From Chaetomium olivaceum (taxonomy: Eukaryota; Ascomycota; Sordariomycetes; Sordariales; Chaetomiaceae), in assembly GCA_039881045.1 (NCBI GenBank), contig JAYWVB010000004.1, positions 1,116,001 through 1,180,000 on the forward strand: a stretch of 64,000 nucleotides of DNA, given 5' to 3'. Numbering within the stretch: the stretch's first letter is position 1; each line of letters opens with the position of its first letter. The notes under the pieces were generated by a model that ran no database searches, was not told the DNA's origin, and was given only the letters and a program-made list of their open reading frames with translations. The position numbers were made by a program, and so were the translations under genes. Of this stretch, positions 1-11,875 are shown piece by piece.

Positions 1-140
1 CGGCGGATGGAGGAGAGCAGCTCGGCCTCGAACAGCACCTCGCTCTCCCGTTCCTTGTCCTGGCCGCGCGTCTGCGGAGACACCCACAGCGCCGCGACGC
101 CGCGCTCGCGGTCCGAGACCAAGTGGATGCCGCCACCGCC

Positions 141-192
<52 letters not shown>

Positions 193-3100
193 GTGGCGTC
201 GTTGTTGTTCGGGTCCGTGTTTGTTGTGTCTGTTGTGTCGGCGGCCTGCGGGCCAGCGACCTCGATGCAGTCGAAGGCGAGGCGGCGCCAGGGGTCGGCG
301 TAGCAGAGCCGGGTGTCGTCGGCGGCGGCGGAGTCTATGTTGTCGAGGACGACGAGCGAGTCGTGGTAGGTGAGGGCGATGAGCTTGCCGTTGGAGATGC
401 GCAAGCTCGTGGCCGACGAGCTGAGCTTGAAGGACTTGAGCGGGCGCAGCTTCTTGTCTTGGTGGTCGAGCACCTCCCATTGGACGGAGCGGCCGGTGGA
501 GTAGATGAGGCCCTCGTCGTAGCCGATGACAGCGTAGACCGGTTCCTTGAGCTCCTTCCGGAACCGCGTCCAGTAGCGGAAGGTGGTGGGGCCGCCGTCT
601 TGGGGGGTTTCTTTCTCGGTGGTGACCACGATGAGGTGGCCGCCCATGGTTGTGACGATGATAAAGTTCCAGACGTGCTTGTCCCTTCTGTAGTTCCATT
701 CTGTGAGGGCCGTGATCCGGTCCCCTTTCTTTCCCAGCCCTGCGATGTAGGGCTGGTCTGCCTTCTTTTGATCGGCGGGTCTCCCGATGGCTTCCCCTGT
801 GTCGGGATTAATAAATGTCAGGGTCGGCCCGGACTTGGAGTCGACCGCAGCAATAAGACATTGCAGAAAATGGCAGAATATCACTCTGTTGGGCATCCCG
901 CTTCTAACGGCTATGCTCCGATGGACTGGCCCGGGTTCCTCGTGCACCTCTGCGAGCAACAGCCTCGATCCGGATATCATCAGAACCGGAGTAATGCCAA
1001 ACTCGGGTGGCAGTTCCGCAACTGTGGCATATTGGATCGGTGGTACGCCGGCCCCGGGTTTGCTGAAATCGACGGGCCAAACGCGGAAATTCGTCTTAAG
1101 ATCGCCGCCGCCGCCGCTATAACGACAGGTATATTGCCGAAAGCGAACCGAAACCAGGCTGTTATCGCAACAGACAAATATGGTAGGGTGGGTTGCACCA
1201 GGCCGATAGCTGCAGCTGACAGTGGCGGGTGTCGTGCCAAACTTCTCAGACTGGATGGATATCGGGTCGGCAGTGTGCTTCACCGTGATCATCTTTCCAC
1301 TCCGGGTGCCTAGGAAAACAGTATCCCCAATTGCGACGATGCTTTCGATGCCTTCCACCAAGGGCCCTTGGTCGAGTCCAACGCTCGCATCATTATCTGA
1401 CACGTCTGCAGTAAGGTTAGTAATCTACAAAGCACAAGGAGGGTGAGGTGCAAAAGTGGGAACGGAAGTAAGCTTACAGTCAGAGAGGTCAATCATGTGA
1501 AGACCATCAAGGGGTTGTTGTTGGATTGAACCCCAAGCTAGATACGCCTGGGAGCCGGTCCAAATACCGGCGAGAATGGTGTGACCAGGGCCTAGAGCGA
1601 GGCAGGTGACATCGCCGTCGGCATCGATGGTCTGGACGTGCGTAAGCGTGAGATGGACGAGGTCGACGTTGAATAAATGAATCTGAAACTGAGTGCCCGC
1701 AGATGTTGAGAGAGCAACCCAGTCGTCAAGAACACAGGCGTCGACGACGTGACGACCCAGAAGCCCAGGGAGTGAATGATGTCGCAACAAAATGCTATCC
1801 TCTAGTCAGAATGGGGCATCCATCAATATGGGGTCTCGCACCGGGCAGTCCATTCATACCTTTCGCGCTGGTTGGCCAAGACCACAGCTTCCTGAGTGAT
1901 CTGTATCGTCATTTGTTCATGGCTCACTAGCGTCAGCGTGCTGGACGATAGGTCATACGGTATGGTCCCATCGCCTGGGACTGTAGCGCTCGAGAACTCC
2001 TTGGACAACACTAGGGCTGCAGTGGAGTCGGGCATGGAAATCAGCAGCAAGTAGCCCACGACGCAGGGCGGGTCGAGAAGCCAAGCCTGCTTCATCCCGG
2101 GCCCGTATTCTAAATCCAGCCCGATATGGGCTTTCAAGCCGTATCGGTATTCTGTGATGAAACCCGCGTTCCCGCCCTCGCAAGTCGCAAAGATGCGGTC
2201 CGGTTTTCTGTGTTTGGCTTCTTGCCACGGGATCATGGCCTTTCCCGCGTCAGCTGAGGGGTGCCATCCTGTAAAGTCGTCGGTGGTTGTGAAGTCCACA
2301 GCTGGTGACCAGTTTGGCAGTATTCCAAGGAGTTCTGCGGGCTGCCGTGGAGGGAGCTGCCGGGGAGCTGTTAGGGTGATCGCAGCAGGGGGCGAGGATA
2401 TTCGTACCTTCCAATACCCCCCGGGACCCGAGTGGCTTCCGAGAACAAGCACATCGGTACTGTGGTCAAAGAGGCAGGCGAAGGCGTCGGATATATTGCA
2501 AGGAAACGGGTCCAGGGCGTGGCTGGTGAGGGCGCTGTCCTGGTCCGCCTCCAGGAGAAGGACCACGCCATCCTCTCGGGCGAGATAGACGCAATCGCGG
2601 CTCCTGTTGTAAGACCAGAGGCGGAAGGGCCTGGCCCACGCAGCCCACAATGGGTACTGGCGCCCCCGATGATTTGCGGTCGTGGGTTGCGGTGCGAGCT
2701 CGATGGTCTCGAACATGGGCGGCCCGTGCAAGCATTCGGTACACAAGGCAATCTGGTCGGCCGATATGGCGAGGAAGGCCGACTGAACCGTCAGGGGGAT
2801 CAGCATCAGAGGCATCTGAAACTCGACAGGCATCCGGTGGCCTTGTTTCTCTTCGGCAAACACCTTGCTCAGGTCGTCGCCGAGTTCCCACTCATAGATG
2901 ACTGTCGTCGACACGACCCTCGATTTGCGTTGTTTAACAAGTACGAGCAGGAGTATGATGTGACGGTCATCCCCGGGCCGCGGATAAAGGAAGGTCATCT
3001 TGTGGATCACGCCGGGTATGGTGCGAAGGCGGATGGATTTGAACATACGCAGGGGCTCGCCGCGGAGGTACGACTCGTTCAGCTCGGTATGCGATGCGAG

Positions 3101-3862
3101 TTCTGAAATGACGATCTGATCCGTAGGGCTGGCCATAGCCATGTAGCGTGAGCTTGGATCGACGGCCAGGTTGAATCCCATAAGCTTTTTCATGTGTCTA
3201 CTGCCCCCGCAGCTTATGCCAACAAACTTGGGTTTGCTATTGTTGTCGGGACCTGGCTGGACAAACAGGAAGACATTGTCCCCAGTCTCTAGAGCAACAA
3301 ACAAAAACTGGGGCGGCAGTTGGTGTCTAGACCCGGAATAATTTGATGAGGAAAAGCCGAATGAACCGTTTGGATGGTTGTCCTCGGTCTTGATGGCGTG
3401 TTGACTGGAAGGGTTGTCGTTGAGCTCGGGGATGATGGCGGAGCCGACGACGCAGGCATTTCGAATGCGGCATCCGAAATCATTCTTCCGGACAATATCC
3501 TTCAAGCGCCCGTCCTTTCCAAGTTCGCAGATTTGAATAAAATGATCCTATAGAATATTAACCTCGGGCTCTCGGAGCGAGCATTGCTGGTGGGGGCGGT
3601 TGAGACATGGGGGACATACCCCAATGAAAGCGATGTCATTGTGATCGGGAGACCGTATCATAACTGGCAATATCGAATTTGCCAGCCCACTCTCGATCAA
3701 GGTTTTGGTAAGTAGACCGCATCGTGGCGGCTTTGGTGGTCTCGGGACATCTGGCCTTGCTGGGCCCTTTTGTCCTCCTTTTTGCGAATCGAGAACGGCT
3801 TGCAAGTTAACCGTCTCGGTCACCCATTCACCGTCCCGAAAGATGTTCGTTTGGAAGGCCAT
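1..3862 (-). CDS. MMS1_N-domain / DDB1-RSE1-CPSF160-like beta-propeller protein (3' end outside window)
   Basis: Large multi-exon gene running off the left edge. Start ATG at 3862 (MAFQTNIFRDGEW). Introns at 3548-3619, 1795-1859 and 1406-1477, all GT-AG; the joined frame stays open to base 1. After the first intron comes a segment like MMS1 N-terminal domains (DHFIQICELGKDG, then KNDFGCRIRNACVVGS), followed by repeated beta-strand-rich blocks, including an ILLLVLVKQ...YEWELG stretch typical of this domain. Family knowledge: MMS1/DDB1/RSE1/CPSF-A proteins are multi-propeller scaffolds in CUL4/Rtt101 ligases, the SF3b spliceosome complex or pre-mRNA cleavage. I cannot tell which subfamily, because the C-terminal part lies outside the window. 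Near the edge the protein carries an alanine run (minus-strand GCA repeats) next to an Asn/Thr-rich linker. No frame break is seen. Confidence 0.72.
142..189 (+). repeat. (GCT)16 microsatellite inside coding sequence
   Basis: Sixteen uninterrupted GCT triplets. On the coding (minus) strand of the MMS1_N-type gene they read as GCA codons, giving about 17 consecutive alanines between an Asn/Asp/Thr-rich linker and a glycine run (GGGGIHLVSD). This looks like an expanded low-complexity loop between propeller strands; triplet slippage would change its length without breaking the frame. Confidence 0.9.
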
Positions 3863-5553
3863 GAGTTCCCGTGTTTGAGGAATCTATTGATGGGTGGTTG
3901 AAGTAGGTGTGATCGGTGGAAAGAGGGTGTGGTTTGGTTTGTTGGAAAGAGTGTCTTTGGGTTGGGGCTGGAGATGATGCTATGACGGTACGAATGCTCA
4001 TGGGAGGGAAGAAAGAGAAAGACCCGACTGTGCTGTCGGGCGTAGGTACATGTATAAGTACCGGAACGGGGCCGAGCTCCGGATCGAGGGGCAGACGACA
4101 CCGGGTGCACGTAATGTGGGCTTGAGAGAGGAGGTCAAAACCCCGGTGAGATGCAAGATGAGTCCCAACTCCCAAGTGCTGCTTTCGTCGGGGTACTTGA
4201 GGCAAACCAGCTGCGCCTTAACTATGTCATATGGCTCTTCTCACTCTCAAACCTTAAATCAGTCCCCATCCAATCGTGGAGGGGAAGTGAGCCGGTGTTG
4301 CCAAGTTCCAGGTTGGGATAGGAGGGTGCCCAGTCGGTTACTTCGTGCACTCGGTGGTGAGGTGGCTTCCCGTCGGGCCTTGGTCTTTCGCTTCGGTGTC
4401 TCCCGGGCCCAGATGAGATGGTCTTCATTCAGACCATGCAACTGGACAACAAATCGTCTCTTTCCTTGCACGCAGTAGAATAATCTCCCGCACATCCTAC
4501 TTCCCCTTGGCCCCGATGTTTTGTGTTTTGCTTGGAGAACGTGCCATTCAAGCCAAACAGAGGAGGCGGGGCAGCTCTATTCTGGTAGGGAGTTCCATGC
4601 CTAAGGGAGCCTCGAGCTTTCAGCGGCCCCGATACGTGGACCTCTTTCAGACGGCACCACAGGCGTCAGTCAGCCGTTGCAGCAGCAGTCATGAGTCGTG
4701 CAGTCGTGCAGTCATGGTCTTTTCGACGTCTTCCGTTGCTTTTTGTGTTAATTTCGATGACCTTATATAGTATCGGAACCAATCAACGTTTAAGGTGTTT
4801 CCCATGTTTGGGCGCGCAACATTGAACCCTTGTGTGCCGAGTCCATGAAACAAAGAACAGCGATTGCATTTAGTCTCACTGATCTGCTTGGTAAAGTCGG
4901 TATTATTGGCATTGCTGAGAATGGAATTAACTAACCGTAACACTGACATCGAACAACATCGAACACTTTAGGAGGGCGTAATACCTACCTCAGATGGTAA
5001 ACCAGAAGAAAGAGACATCATCACTTTGGGTTCTCTCTCAAGTTTTCAGCTTTTACCTTTTATATTCTCTCTCTTTCTTCTCGTTTGCCCTCATTCTTGC
5101 ATTGTACCCCGTCAACAGGGTCCCTGTCAAACCGGGGTTGAAAGGGAAGCCAAGGAAACAGAAACGTCACAGCGTGAAATATTCCATGTAACTTACATCA
5201 ATGCACGCCTTTAATCTGCGCCTGACACGCGTTTCCGAATTGAACAGGTCAACATTTCATCTCTCTTCCACAAAACACGGTCCTCTCACGAGGAACACGT
5301 CAGACTCTGCTTCGTACCTATTTCTACATGTCTCTAAAACTATCCACCCTGCCTAAGTCTTGAAGCGGGCCCGCGAATTGAAACACGCGGCAGGAAAGGA
5401 CAGGACAGAAATCAAGATCTGTACACCAAAGCTATCCCAGAAGGGAACCTTTGCGGATTTGAGATGCCATATATTTTATGCTTGAAACCAATATCTGCCA
5501 ACGTTCAAAGGAACCAAATATCAAATATCGCGGCAAGCACAACTGGGTAGAAA
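3863..5553. other. Intergenic region, divergent promoters
   Basis: About 1.7 kb between the divergently transcribed MMS1_N-type gene and the TBC gene. Several short ORFs on both strands overlap one another, have no domain-like sequence and no shared splicing pattern. Nothing beyond promoter and leader sequence can be supported. Confidence 0.6.
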
Positions 5554-6946
5554 ATGGAGGACTCAACCAAGTCGCCGAGTCTCGGCGAGAAGGGTGTCAA
5601 TCATCACAAGAGTGCAACCTATGCCACCGATGAAAAGAGAAAGGCTATCCTCGAGGCGTGCAGCCAAAGAGATCTAGACGCTTTGAGAGCGCTTGCACAA
5701 TCACCGGGAGGCTTCTTGGCTGATAGTATCCGCCAGCGGGCATGTAAGTGTCCTGCTAGAGTAGCCCTGCCAGCTCTCTCAAGCCCATCGTTTCTCGTTT
5801 ACACCTTGCTCACTCCTATATAGGGCCGGTACTCCTTGGGCTTCCTTCCGGCAACGCCAAAACAGAACCTGGCCCCGATGGAACGGCTTCGCCCCCTCCA
5901 TGGGAATCCCTCCCGCGCCACAAAGACGAGGACCAAGTCCAGCTCGACGTCAACCGTTCCTTCATCTACTACCCAGAGCGTATGTTACGCCATATTCCAC
6001 CTCGAACTCCCTTTCTCCTAAACACACCAAAACTAACCACATCAACTCCCCCCTTTTAGACCAAACCGAATCCCAACTCGCCCACGCCAAAACCCTCCTC
6101 TCCTCCCTCATCGTCTCCGTCCTCCGCACCCACCCCTACCTCTGCTACTTCCAAGGCTATCACGACATCGCCCAAGTCCTGCTCCTCACGCTCCCCACCC
6201 ACCTCCACCACCCCAGCCTAACCCACCTCTCCCTCTTCCACATCCGCGACTTCATGCTCCCCTCCCTGGGCCCGGCCATCGCCCAGCTCCGCCTCATCCC
6301 CGACATCCTCCGCCTCGCCGACCCTTCCCTCTGGCGCCACCTCTCGGGAACCGAGCCCTTCTTCGCCCTGTCGGGTACCCTGACCATGTACGCGCACGAC
6401 GTGACAACCCAAGGCGAGATTGCGCGCCTGTTCGACGCCCTACTGGCGGCCCCCGACCCGGCGTTCAGCGTCTACCTGTTCGCGGCGATCGTGCGCGCCC
6501 GCCGGACGGAGCTGTTCGACACGCCGCCGGACGAGCCTGAGATGCTGCATAGCATCTTGTCGAAGCTGCCCGTGCCGCTGGACATTGAGGGGTTGATTGC
6601 GCAGGCAGTGCGGCTGCAGGCGGAGTTCCCACCCGAAAAGTTGCCGGCGTGGAGGAAAGGGGTGTCGCGGTGGAGCGTGCTTAAGACCGGGCGGAGGAGG
6701 AGGGGCGAGGAGAGTGTCGAGCAGGGGCGGGTGTGGTTTGAGAGGCAGGTGAGGGAGTTGAAGTGGCAGGAGACGCGGGAGCGCGCGGGGAAGTGGGTGT
6801 GGAAGCATCGTCGGCCGGCGGGGATGGTTGGGGCGGCGTTGCTGGTCGGGGTGTTGGCGGTGCTGCTGCGGAGGGGGCCATTGCCTGGCCCGGTGGTGTC
6901 TGGGCTGGGGTGGGTGTCGGGGTATTTGGCGAGGTGGTGGCGGTAG
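5554..6946 (+). CDS. TBC-domain Rab GTPase-activating protein, GYP8/TBC1D20 type
   Basis: Three exons, with introns at 5744-5823 and 5980-6059 (the second has an ACTAAC branch site). The joined protein has both TBC dual-finger motifs: an arginine finger in QLDVNRSF (IxxDxxR type) and a glutamine finger in CYFQGYHDI (YxQ type). The FQGYHDI variant, the short length (about 410 aa) and a hydrophobic segment near the C-terminus (GMVGAALLVGVLAVLL) match ER/Golgi-anchored GYP8/TBC1D20 proteins, which stimulate GTP hydrolysis by Rab1/Ypt1-class GTPases. The exon 1 start (MEDSTKSPSLGEK) is the first ATG of an open frame leading into the conserved RQRAWPVLLG block across intron 1. An RK-rich stretch precedes the membrane anchor. 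Confidence 0.88.
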
Positions 6947-7208
6947 TTGGTGTCGTTTTGTAATTTATTGTTTCTTAGAAGGTCATACATAGTAGAGCTG
7001 GCACCAGGGCAAGGATGGACGGACAGGAGTCGGCGTGTATTAAACTAGGATTGTCTACATTCAATATTGAGCATCTGCCGGGATAAATAACTCGCCGTGT
7101 CACATCAACATGGCTTGTTGTTGTTCTATCTTACTCCCAGACCCAATCGCCCAAAAAGAAAAAGACGGCGATAGATTAGACCAACGCCTGAACCCGCTCC
7201 GCTCCAAC

Positions 7209-9327
7209 CTACGCAGCCTCCTGGAAGCTCGTCTTCAACGCCTCAAAATGCTCGTGCTCCTCATCCGCCAGCTTCCCACTAACATCACTGATAATCGTCA
7301 GAACCAAGCTATAATTATTATACAAGAACCGCTCCCGCTTGCGCTTGTCCGCTCCAAATGACGACTGGCTCGCCTTAGTCAGAAACGCTTCAACATCATT
7401 CCGCAACCGCCGCAGACTCGCCACAACCGGCTCATCATCCCCACCGGCATCCGCGCTCAGCGCCAGCACCCCATGCAGCAACTGGCCAAACCGCTGCGTG
7501 ACAACATGGGGCGCGGCAGACGCCGTCTTGACGGTCGTAGCCGAGGGTGCGCGCGTCGGCAGAGCCGCCGTCAGCGCGCGGACCGAGTCGCAGTGGGCGT
7601 CCATGATGCCCTGCAGGCGGGGCCACAGGGTCATGGAGGTGCCGTTGATGTAGCCGTCGGCGGCGGGCACGCGGCGGCGCTGCAGCTCAAAGGCCGAGTG
7701 CTGGTTGAGGCGCACGCACAGCAGCACGCCGAGCCCGTCGTACGTCTCGGCGACGAGCTGCCGGGTGAGGGCCTGGCCTAGCGCGAAGGCCGGGTCGAAG
7801 ATGGAGTTGAAGTGCCGCGAGATGGCGGCGAAGGAGAGAGACGGGCTGAAGAAGGTCGCTAAAAAGGTGTACTCGGCCGTGGCGTTGTCGATGAGGGCAA
7901 TGTTGAAGTGGCGGAAGGGGACTTCGAGGTAATGGGTTGATTGGTCTTCTTCGGCGAGATAGGAGGAGATGGCGAGTTGGTTGGTGGTTTTTAGGACGTC
8001 TATCCTCCTGCCCAGATTGAACGCGTCGTGTGGTGCACCCGTAATCTTCGATCCTGAGAGGACAGTGGTCCTTCGTGACGTATCCTCGTGGCCAAGCACG
8101 TCGTTCTTGTCGAGGATGTGGAGCTTGAGCTTCTCCAACGCTTTCTGGTATCGTGTGAATTGGTTCAGGTAGTACCAGCGCATGGTGTTGAGGTAGGCCT
8201 GGCAAATCTCCCCCGAGCACAGGCTGGTGCCGGTGGAGAAAGGTAAACAGGTCCTTGAACTTGAGGAAGTTTTGTTGTTGAATTATCTGAGCATTGATAT
8301 TGGGTGATCTCAGAGCTTTGATTTGGGCGACGAGAAAATCCCGTATTCGCTCGACGGCCTGGCCAGGTTAGTACATTGTTGGCAGCCCCAGGGGGTACAT
8401 GGGTAACAGTACCTTTAGAACCAGCTTCTCTAGCAGCGGCCCTACATCCGCCAGTGCTTTGCTTGGTGTCTGCTGAGAGTTCTTCTTTTGAGCCATTGCT
8501 CTCTTGTCCAGATCGGCCAGGGTCTTGATCCAGGCCTCGTCGATGTGGCCTTCTGATATCTTGGACACAAATGTGGGCGACACGCTCAGCTCTTCCACAA
8601 CAGGGGCTAGCGCCTTCTCCACGGCCTTCCTATTTTCCAATCTGACATTCAAGGCCGTTGACCGGGCCTGTAGACTCTCGATATCGGCGGACACGGCAGC
8701 CAAGTCGTTACGGAAGCTGGTCAGGTTGGACTCGACCGAGCTTAGGATGTCGTCACATGCTCGGATGGATCGATGGAGATCTTCAAACTTGGCCTTGTCT
8801 CGCTCAACTATATTGAATGTATAAGTACAGGAAGAGAAGGCCGCATTGACTCGGGACGACGTACAGTCTTCTACAGTCTGCGGTCTGTCGGTGTCGGCCA
8901 CTGCCCGACCACCGCCACCCTCGGCGAGCTCCCGCAGGGAGAGGCCACGAAAGTCAAAATCTAACTCCAAATCATCCTCTGTAATCCGCCCTGTCCGGTC
9001 TTCTTCTAGGGGTGCAGTAGTATCGGGGAGAGGACCAAGAATGCTGGCGAGGATCGTCTCGGGGTCTGGTGCGTTGTCCGCCGTCGTCGACTGCTTCAAG
9101 GCCGAGCCATTGTTTCGCTTTGACGCGCCGAGCAGCGAGGATGAGGAATCATTTGACGCCAACGATAATGAAGACCCCCTCGGTGAGAGCCCCGGCCTCT
9201 GCGACGTGAGATACGGGCCGCGCGCACTCGATGTCCGGCGAGGTAGCGGCGACTGGGTGCGGCTCTGGCTGTTGGGCGGCGACGGGGTGTTTCCGGGGTG
9301 CGGCCCAGCAAACCGGTCAAGCCACAT
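7209..9327 (-). CDS. cog3: Conserved oligomeric Golgi complex subunit 3 (COG3/Sec34), with one apparent frameshift
   Basis: Starts at 9327 (MWLDRFAGPHPGN, the usual start in filamentous ascomycetes), with a Ser/Pro-rich N-terminus, a coiled-coil region after intron 8808-8864, then intron 8359-8412. The Sec34-like core follows (FLKFKDLFTFL, then TMRWYYLNQFTRYQKALEKL) and the C-terminus is KTSFQEAA. COG3 is a lobe A subunit of the COG tether needed for retrograde intra-Golgi vesicle docking. The frame breaks at a run of five C (8210-8214; G on the coding strand): upstream reads ...HRHQPVLG and downstream ...EICQAYLNTMRWYY is one base out of phase. Removing one G joins the two parts into a normal COG3, and no intron fits there. 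See findings. Confidence 0.9.
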
Positions 9328-10390
9328 GATGCATCACCACTTTCTTGCGGTTGCCGTGGTGGTTTCCAGGTCCCAGGTGGCTCTCGTTTCGCGGACTAGA
9401 CTCGGGTTGTTTGTCACCGATTGTTCCTTCGGGGCTGATCTCCGGGAAGTTGCACGCGCGACGGGACAACCACAGCAGCTCCCCCCGTTGTGGGGCCGGG
9501 AAGGCTTGCGACAGCTCAACAGCTTCTACCTGATTGGTCTGAATCGGGCTTTCCCGAGCGTTCGCCACAGCCGCCAATGCTCCACCCCTCGGGCAAACTG
9601 ATGAGAGTTTTATCCGACAAACGGGAAAACAAGAACAATCAATTAAGGTAATCCAGCGAGTCGAGATACCTTAGCACTCAGGTGCGAGGCAGGTTCATAC
9701 TTCTTATGCCCGTGAACATTGGCAGATTGTCAAAACATACAAAATATGGAAGTAGGCAACCACACGAAGTGTCGTTTGTCATGCATACGAATGTTTAATC
9801 TGTACAAACGGCCCGGGGTCAAGATACAGATGTGCTCGTGTGACTATGAGCATTTCCTGGACAAACCTAAACAGGCCACCTGGGCATATATGTTTGCGAA
9901 GATCCAAATGCGTATATTGTACGAGTAAGCTGTTGTTTCGAAGGAAATGCCGGAGTTATGACACAGAAGACGAAGAAACAAACCAGTAACTCCCCCCTCA
10001 GGTACGAATAGGTGCTCTGTTTGCACTTGCATGTTGTGGGTGCAAATCCTGAAAGTGAATGAGTTTTGATAGGACCATTTTGATTGGCTGAAAGTGGCAA
10101 AAGGCTCTGGCGGGGTTCTGCGACAAGCCCACCAAGCACAAGACCCACCCCAAATTCGAATTAACCTAACAAGCCCGAGGCCATGCTCATGGCGGGGAAA
10201 CGTTGCCCTTTTTTCTTCGCTTCGGCTGTCATTCAAAACCACAAATTTCCTCCCACCATCCCCCCTCCGGCCAACCTTGCGCTTTCCACTCTCTCTTCCC
10301 TTAGATCATTCGGCACCTTCTTTGGGCGTCGTACCGCTGCGTTTTTCCCCCTTCCGACAGGACCGATATCCTTTCTAAAATTTTCCCAAG
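9328..10390. other. Intergenic region, divergent promoters of cog3 and eIF5A
   Basis: About 1.06 kb. An inverted CCAAT motif (ATTGG) lies near 10083, and a pyrimidine-rich stretch (about 10250-10370) precedes the eIF5A start, as expected for the leader of a highly expressed translation gene. No credible ORF or RNA gene seen. Confidence 0.5.
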
Positions 10391-11190
10391 ATGGCGGAAG
10401 AGGTGAGTTGCGTTTCCTCGCTTGCGTCGCTCGCTTGGGCAACGAAAGAAAAGCACCCCGCACTACCTGGCCTGAGAGCCCCGCGGTGCCCGCCGGGACA
10501 GCGCAAATTAGGCATCACATTTGCCATGCTGTTCTACGAACCGCCGCGATGCGCACTCAACGCCATCGAAACCCAATTACTAGGCTGGTGCTAATTGCTG
10601 GTTTATAGGAGCATGCTTTCGACACCAACAATTCCGGCGGCGACGCCGGTGCCTCCCTCACCTTCCCCATGCAGTGCTCTGCCCTGCGGGAAGAACGGTC
10701 ACGTCGTGATTAAGGGACGCCCCTGCAAGATCGTTGACATGTCGACCTCTAAGACTGGCAAGCACGGTCACGCCAAGGTCCATCTTGTCGCCATCGATAT
10801 CTTCACTGGCAAGAAGCTCGAGGATCTCTCTCCTTCGACTCACAACATGGACGTTCCGAACGTCAAACGCAGCGAATACCAGCTGGTAAGCACGCATTAT
10901 GGCAGATGATTATTCGAGACGTGGGTGCTGATTCGACCCTAAGCTCAACATCGATGACGGCTTCCTCAACCTGATCGACGGAGACGGTAACACGAAGGAC
11001 GATGTCAAGTTGCCCGACAACGAGTTGGGTAAACAAATCCAGGACGATTTCGATGAGGGGAAGGATCTCTGTAAGTTTTGGCCCGAACGAAAGAGTAGGA
11101 ACCGAGCAAACTAACACCACACCAGTGGTCACCATCCAGGCTGCCATGAAAGAGGAGGCCGCTATCTCCTACAAGGAGAGCGGCAAATAA
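10391..11190 (+). CDS. Translation factor eIF5A (hypusine-containing), with one apparent frameshift
   Basis: Four exons: 10391-10402 (MAEE), then exons starting at 10609, 10944 and 11126, ending at TAA 11190. The 206-nt first intron directly after the fourth codon is long for this locus. Conserved blocks are clear: the hypusine loop STSKTGKHGHAK (the lysine between the glycine and histidine is the modified residue), VHLVAIDIFTGKKLEDL, and the C-terminal OB-fold ending MKEEAAISYKESGK. eIF5A promotes elongation at stalling motifs and termination. The frame breaks at GGG 10688-10690: CTG CGG GAA GAA runs into a stop, whereas with one G fewer the text reads LRKNGHVVIKGRPCK, the invariant eIF5A sequence. 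eIF5A is essential in fungi studied, so a sequence error is likely. Confidence 0.93.
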
Positions 11191-11875
11191 AGGGCCGCAC
11201 CTTGAATGGGAGGAGAGACGGAAGAAGGGACCGGGGTCCAGGGAATGTGGAGTGACCCCGTTCGCCCACGGCGGTAGCAATATGATATTTGTTCTCGCTG
11301 GGTTTTCTTTTGCCGACTCAGACATATCGGTTGATGTTTCCGGGAATCATCGTGTCCACTGGTTGCCTCGAAGTCTACTTCGGCGCCTCGTGCTCGGCAC
11401 AAGACGCTAGTCTTGACGCCATTGCATGGTATGGAACTAACGTCTATTTGTTTGCGCGCATCGCCTTTCTGTGCTGAGACCATTTTGGCGGCTCCCATAT
11501 GCAGCCTGGTGGCTGCAGAGTCGTCTAAATAAAATCAAACACGCTGGTTCCCTAGCATACCAATACCGATGGTGCCATGTTCTGAGTAGACTTTAGTGAT
11601 AGATTGTCGGCCGCCAAACGATGCTACAGAAGAAGAGAAAAGAGTGTGGCGAGGAATGTCAATTTCTATCGTCCACTCAAGCATAACTACCTCTACCTAT
11701 AAAATGCATATTTGCTGACAACTGCGTAAAAGGGGGACATGTTATTTGGTGAGAGTCCCGGGTTATCAAAACCGTGAGTGCTGTCGAAACGCTCGAGCGT
11801 CTTCGCAAATGATTTTGCATGCCCCTCCAACAAACAACTACCGTTGTGAAAGCCAGCCCAGCAATCCCACACGCC
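11191..11875. other. Intergenic region between eIF5A and rrn7
   Basis: Holds the eIF5A 3' untranslated region and the rrn7 promoter. No gene-like ORF, tRNA or repeat recognised. Confidence 0.5.

Noticed and set aside
123..1313. 396-aa plus-strand ORF beginning with a polycysteine run
   Set aside because: It is the antisense of the MMS1_N-type coding exon; the minus strand gives coherent protein sequence with matching introns.
2432..3106. 224-aa plus-strand ORF
   Set aside because: Antisense shadow of the same gene.
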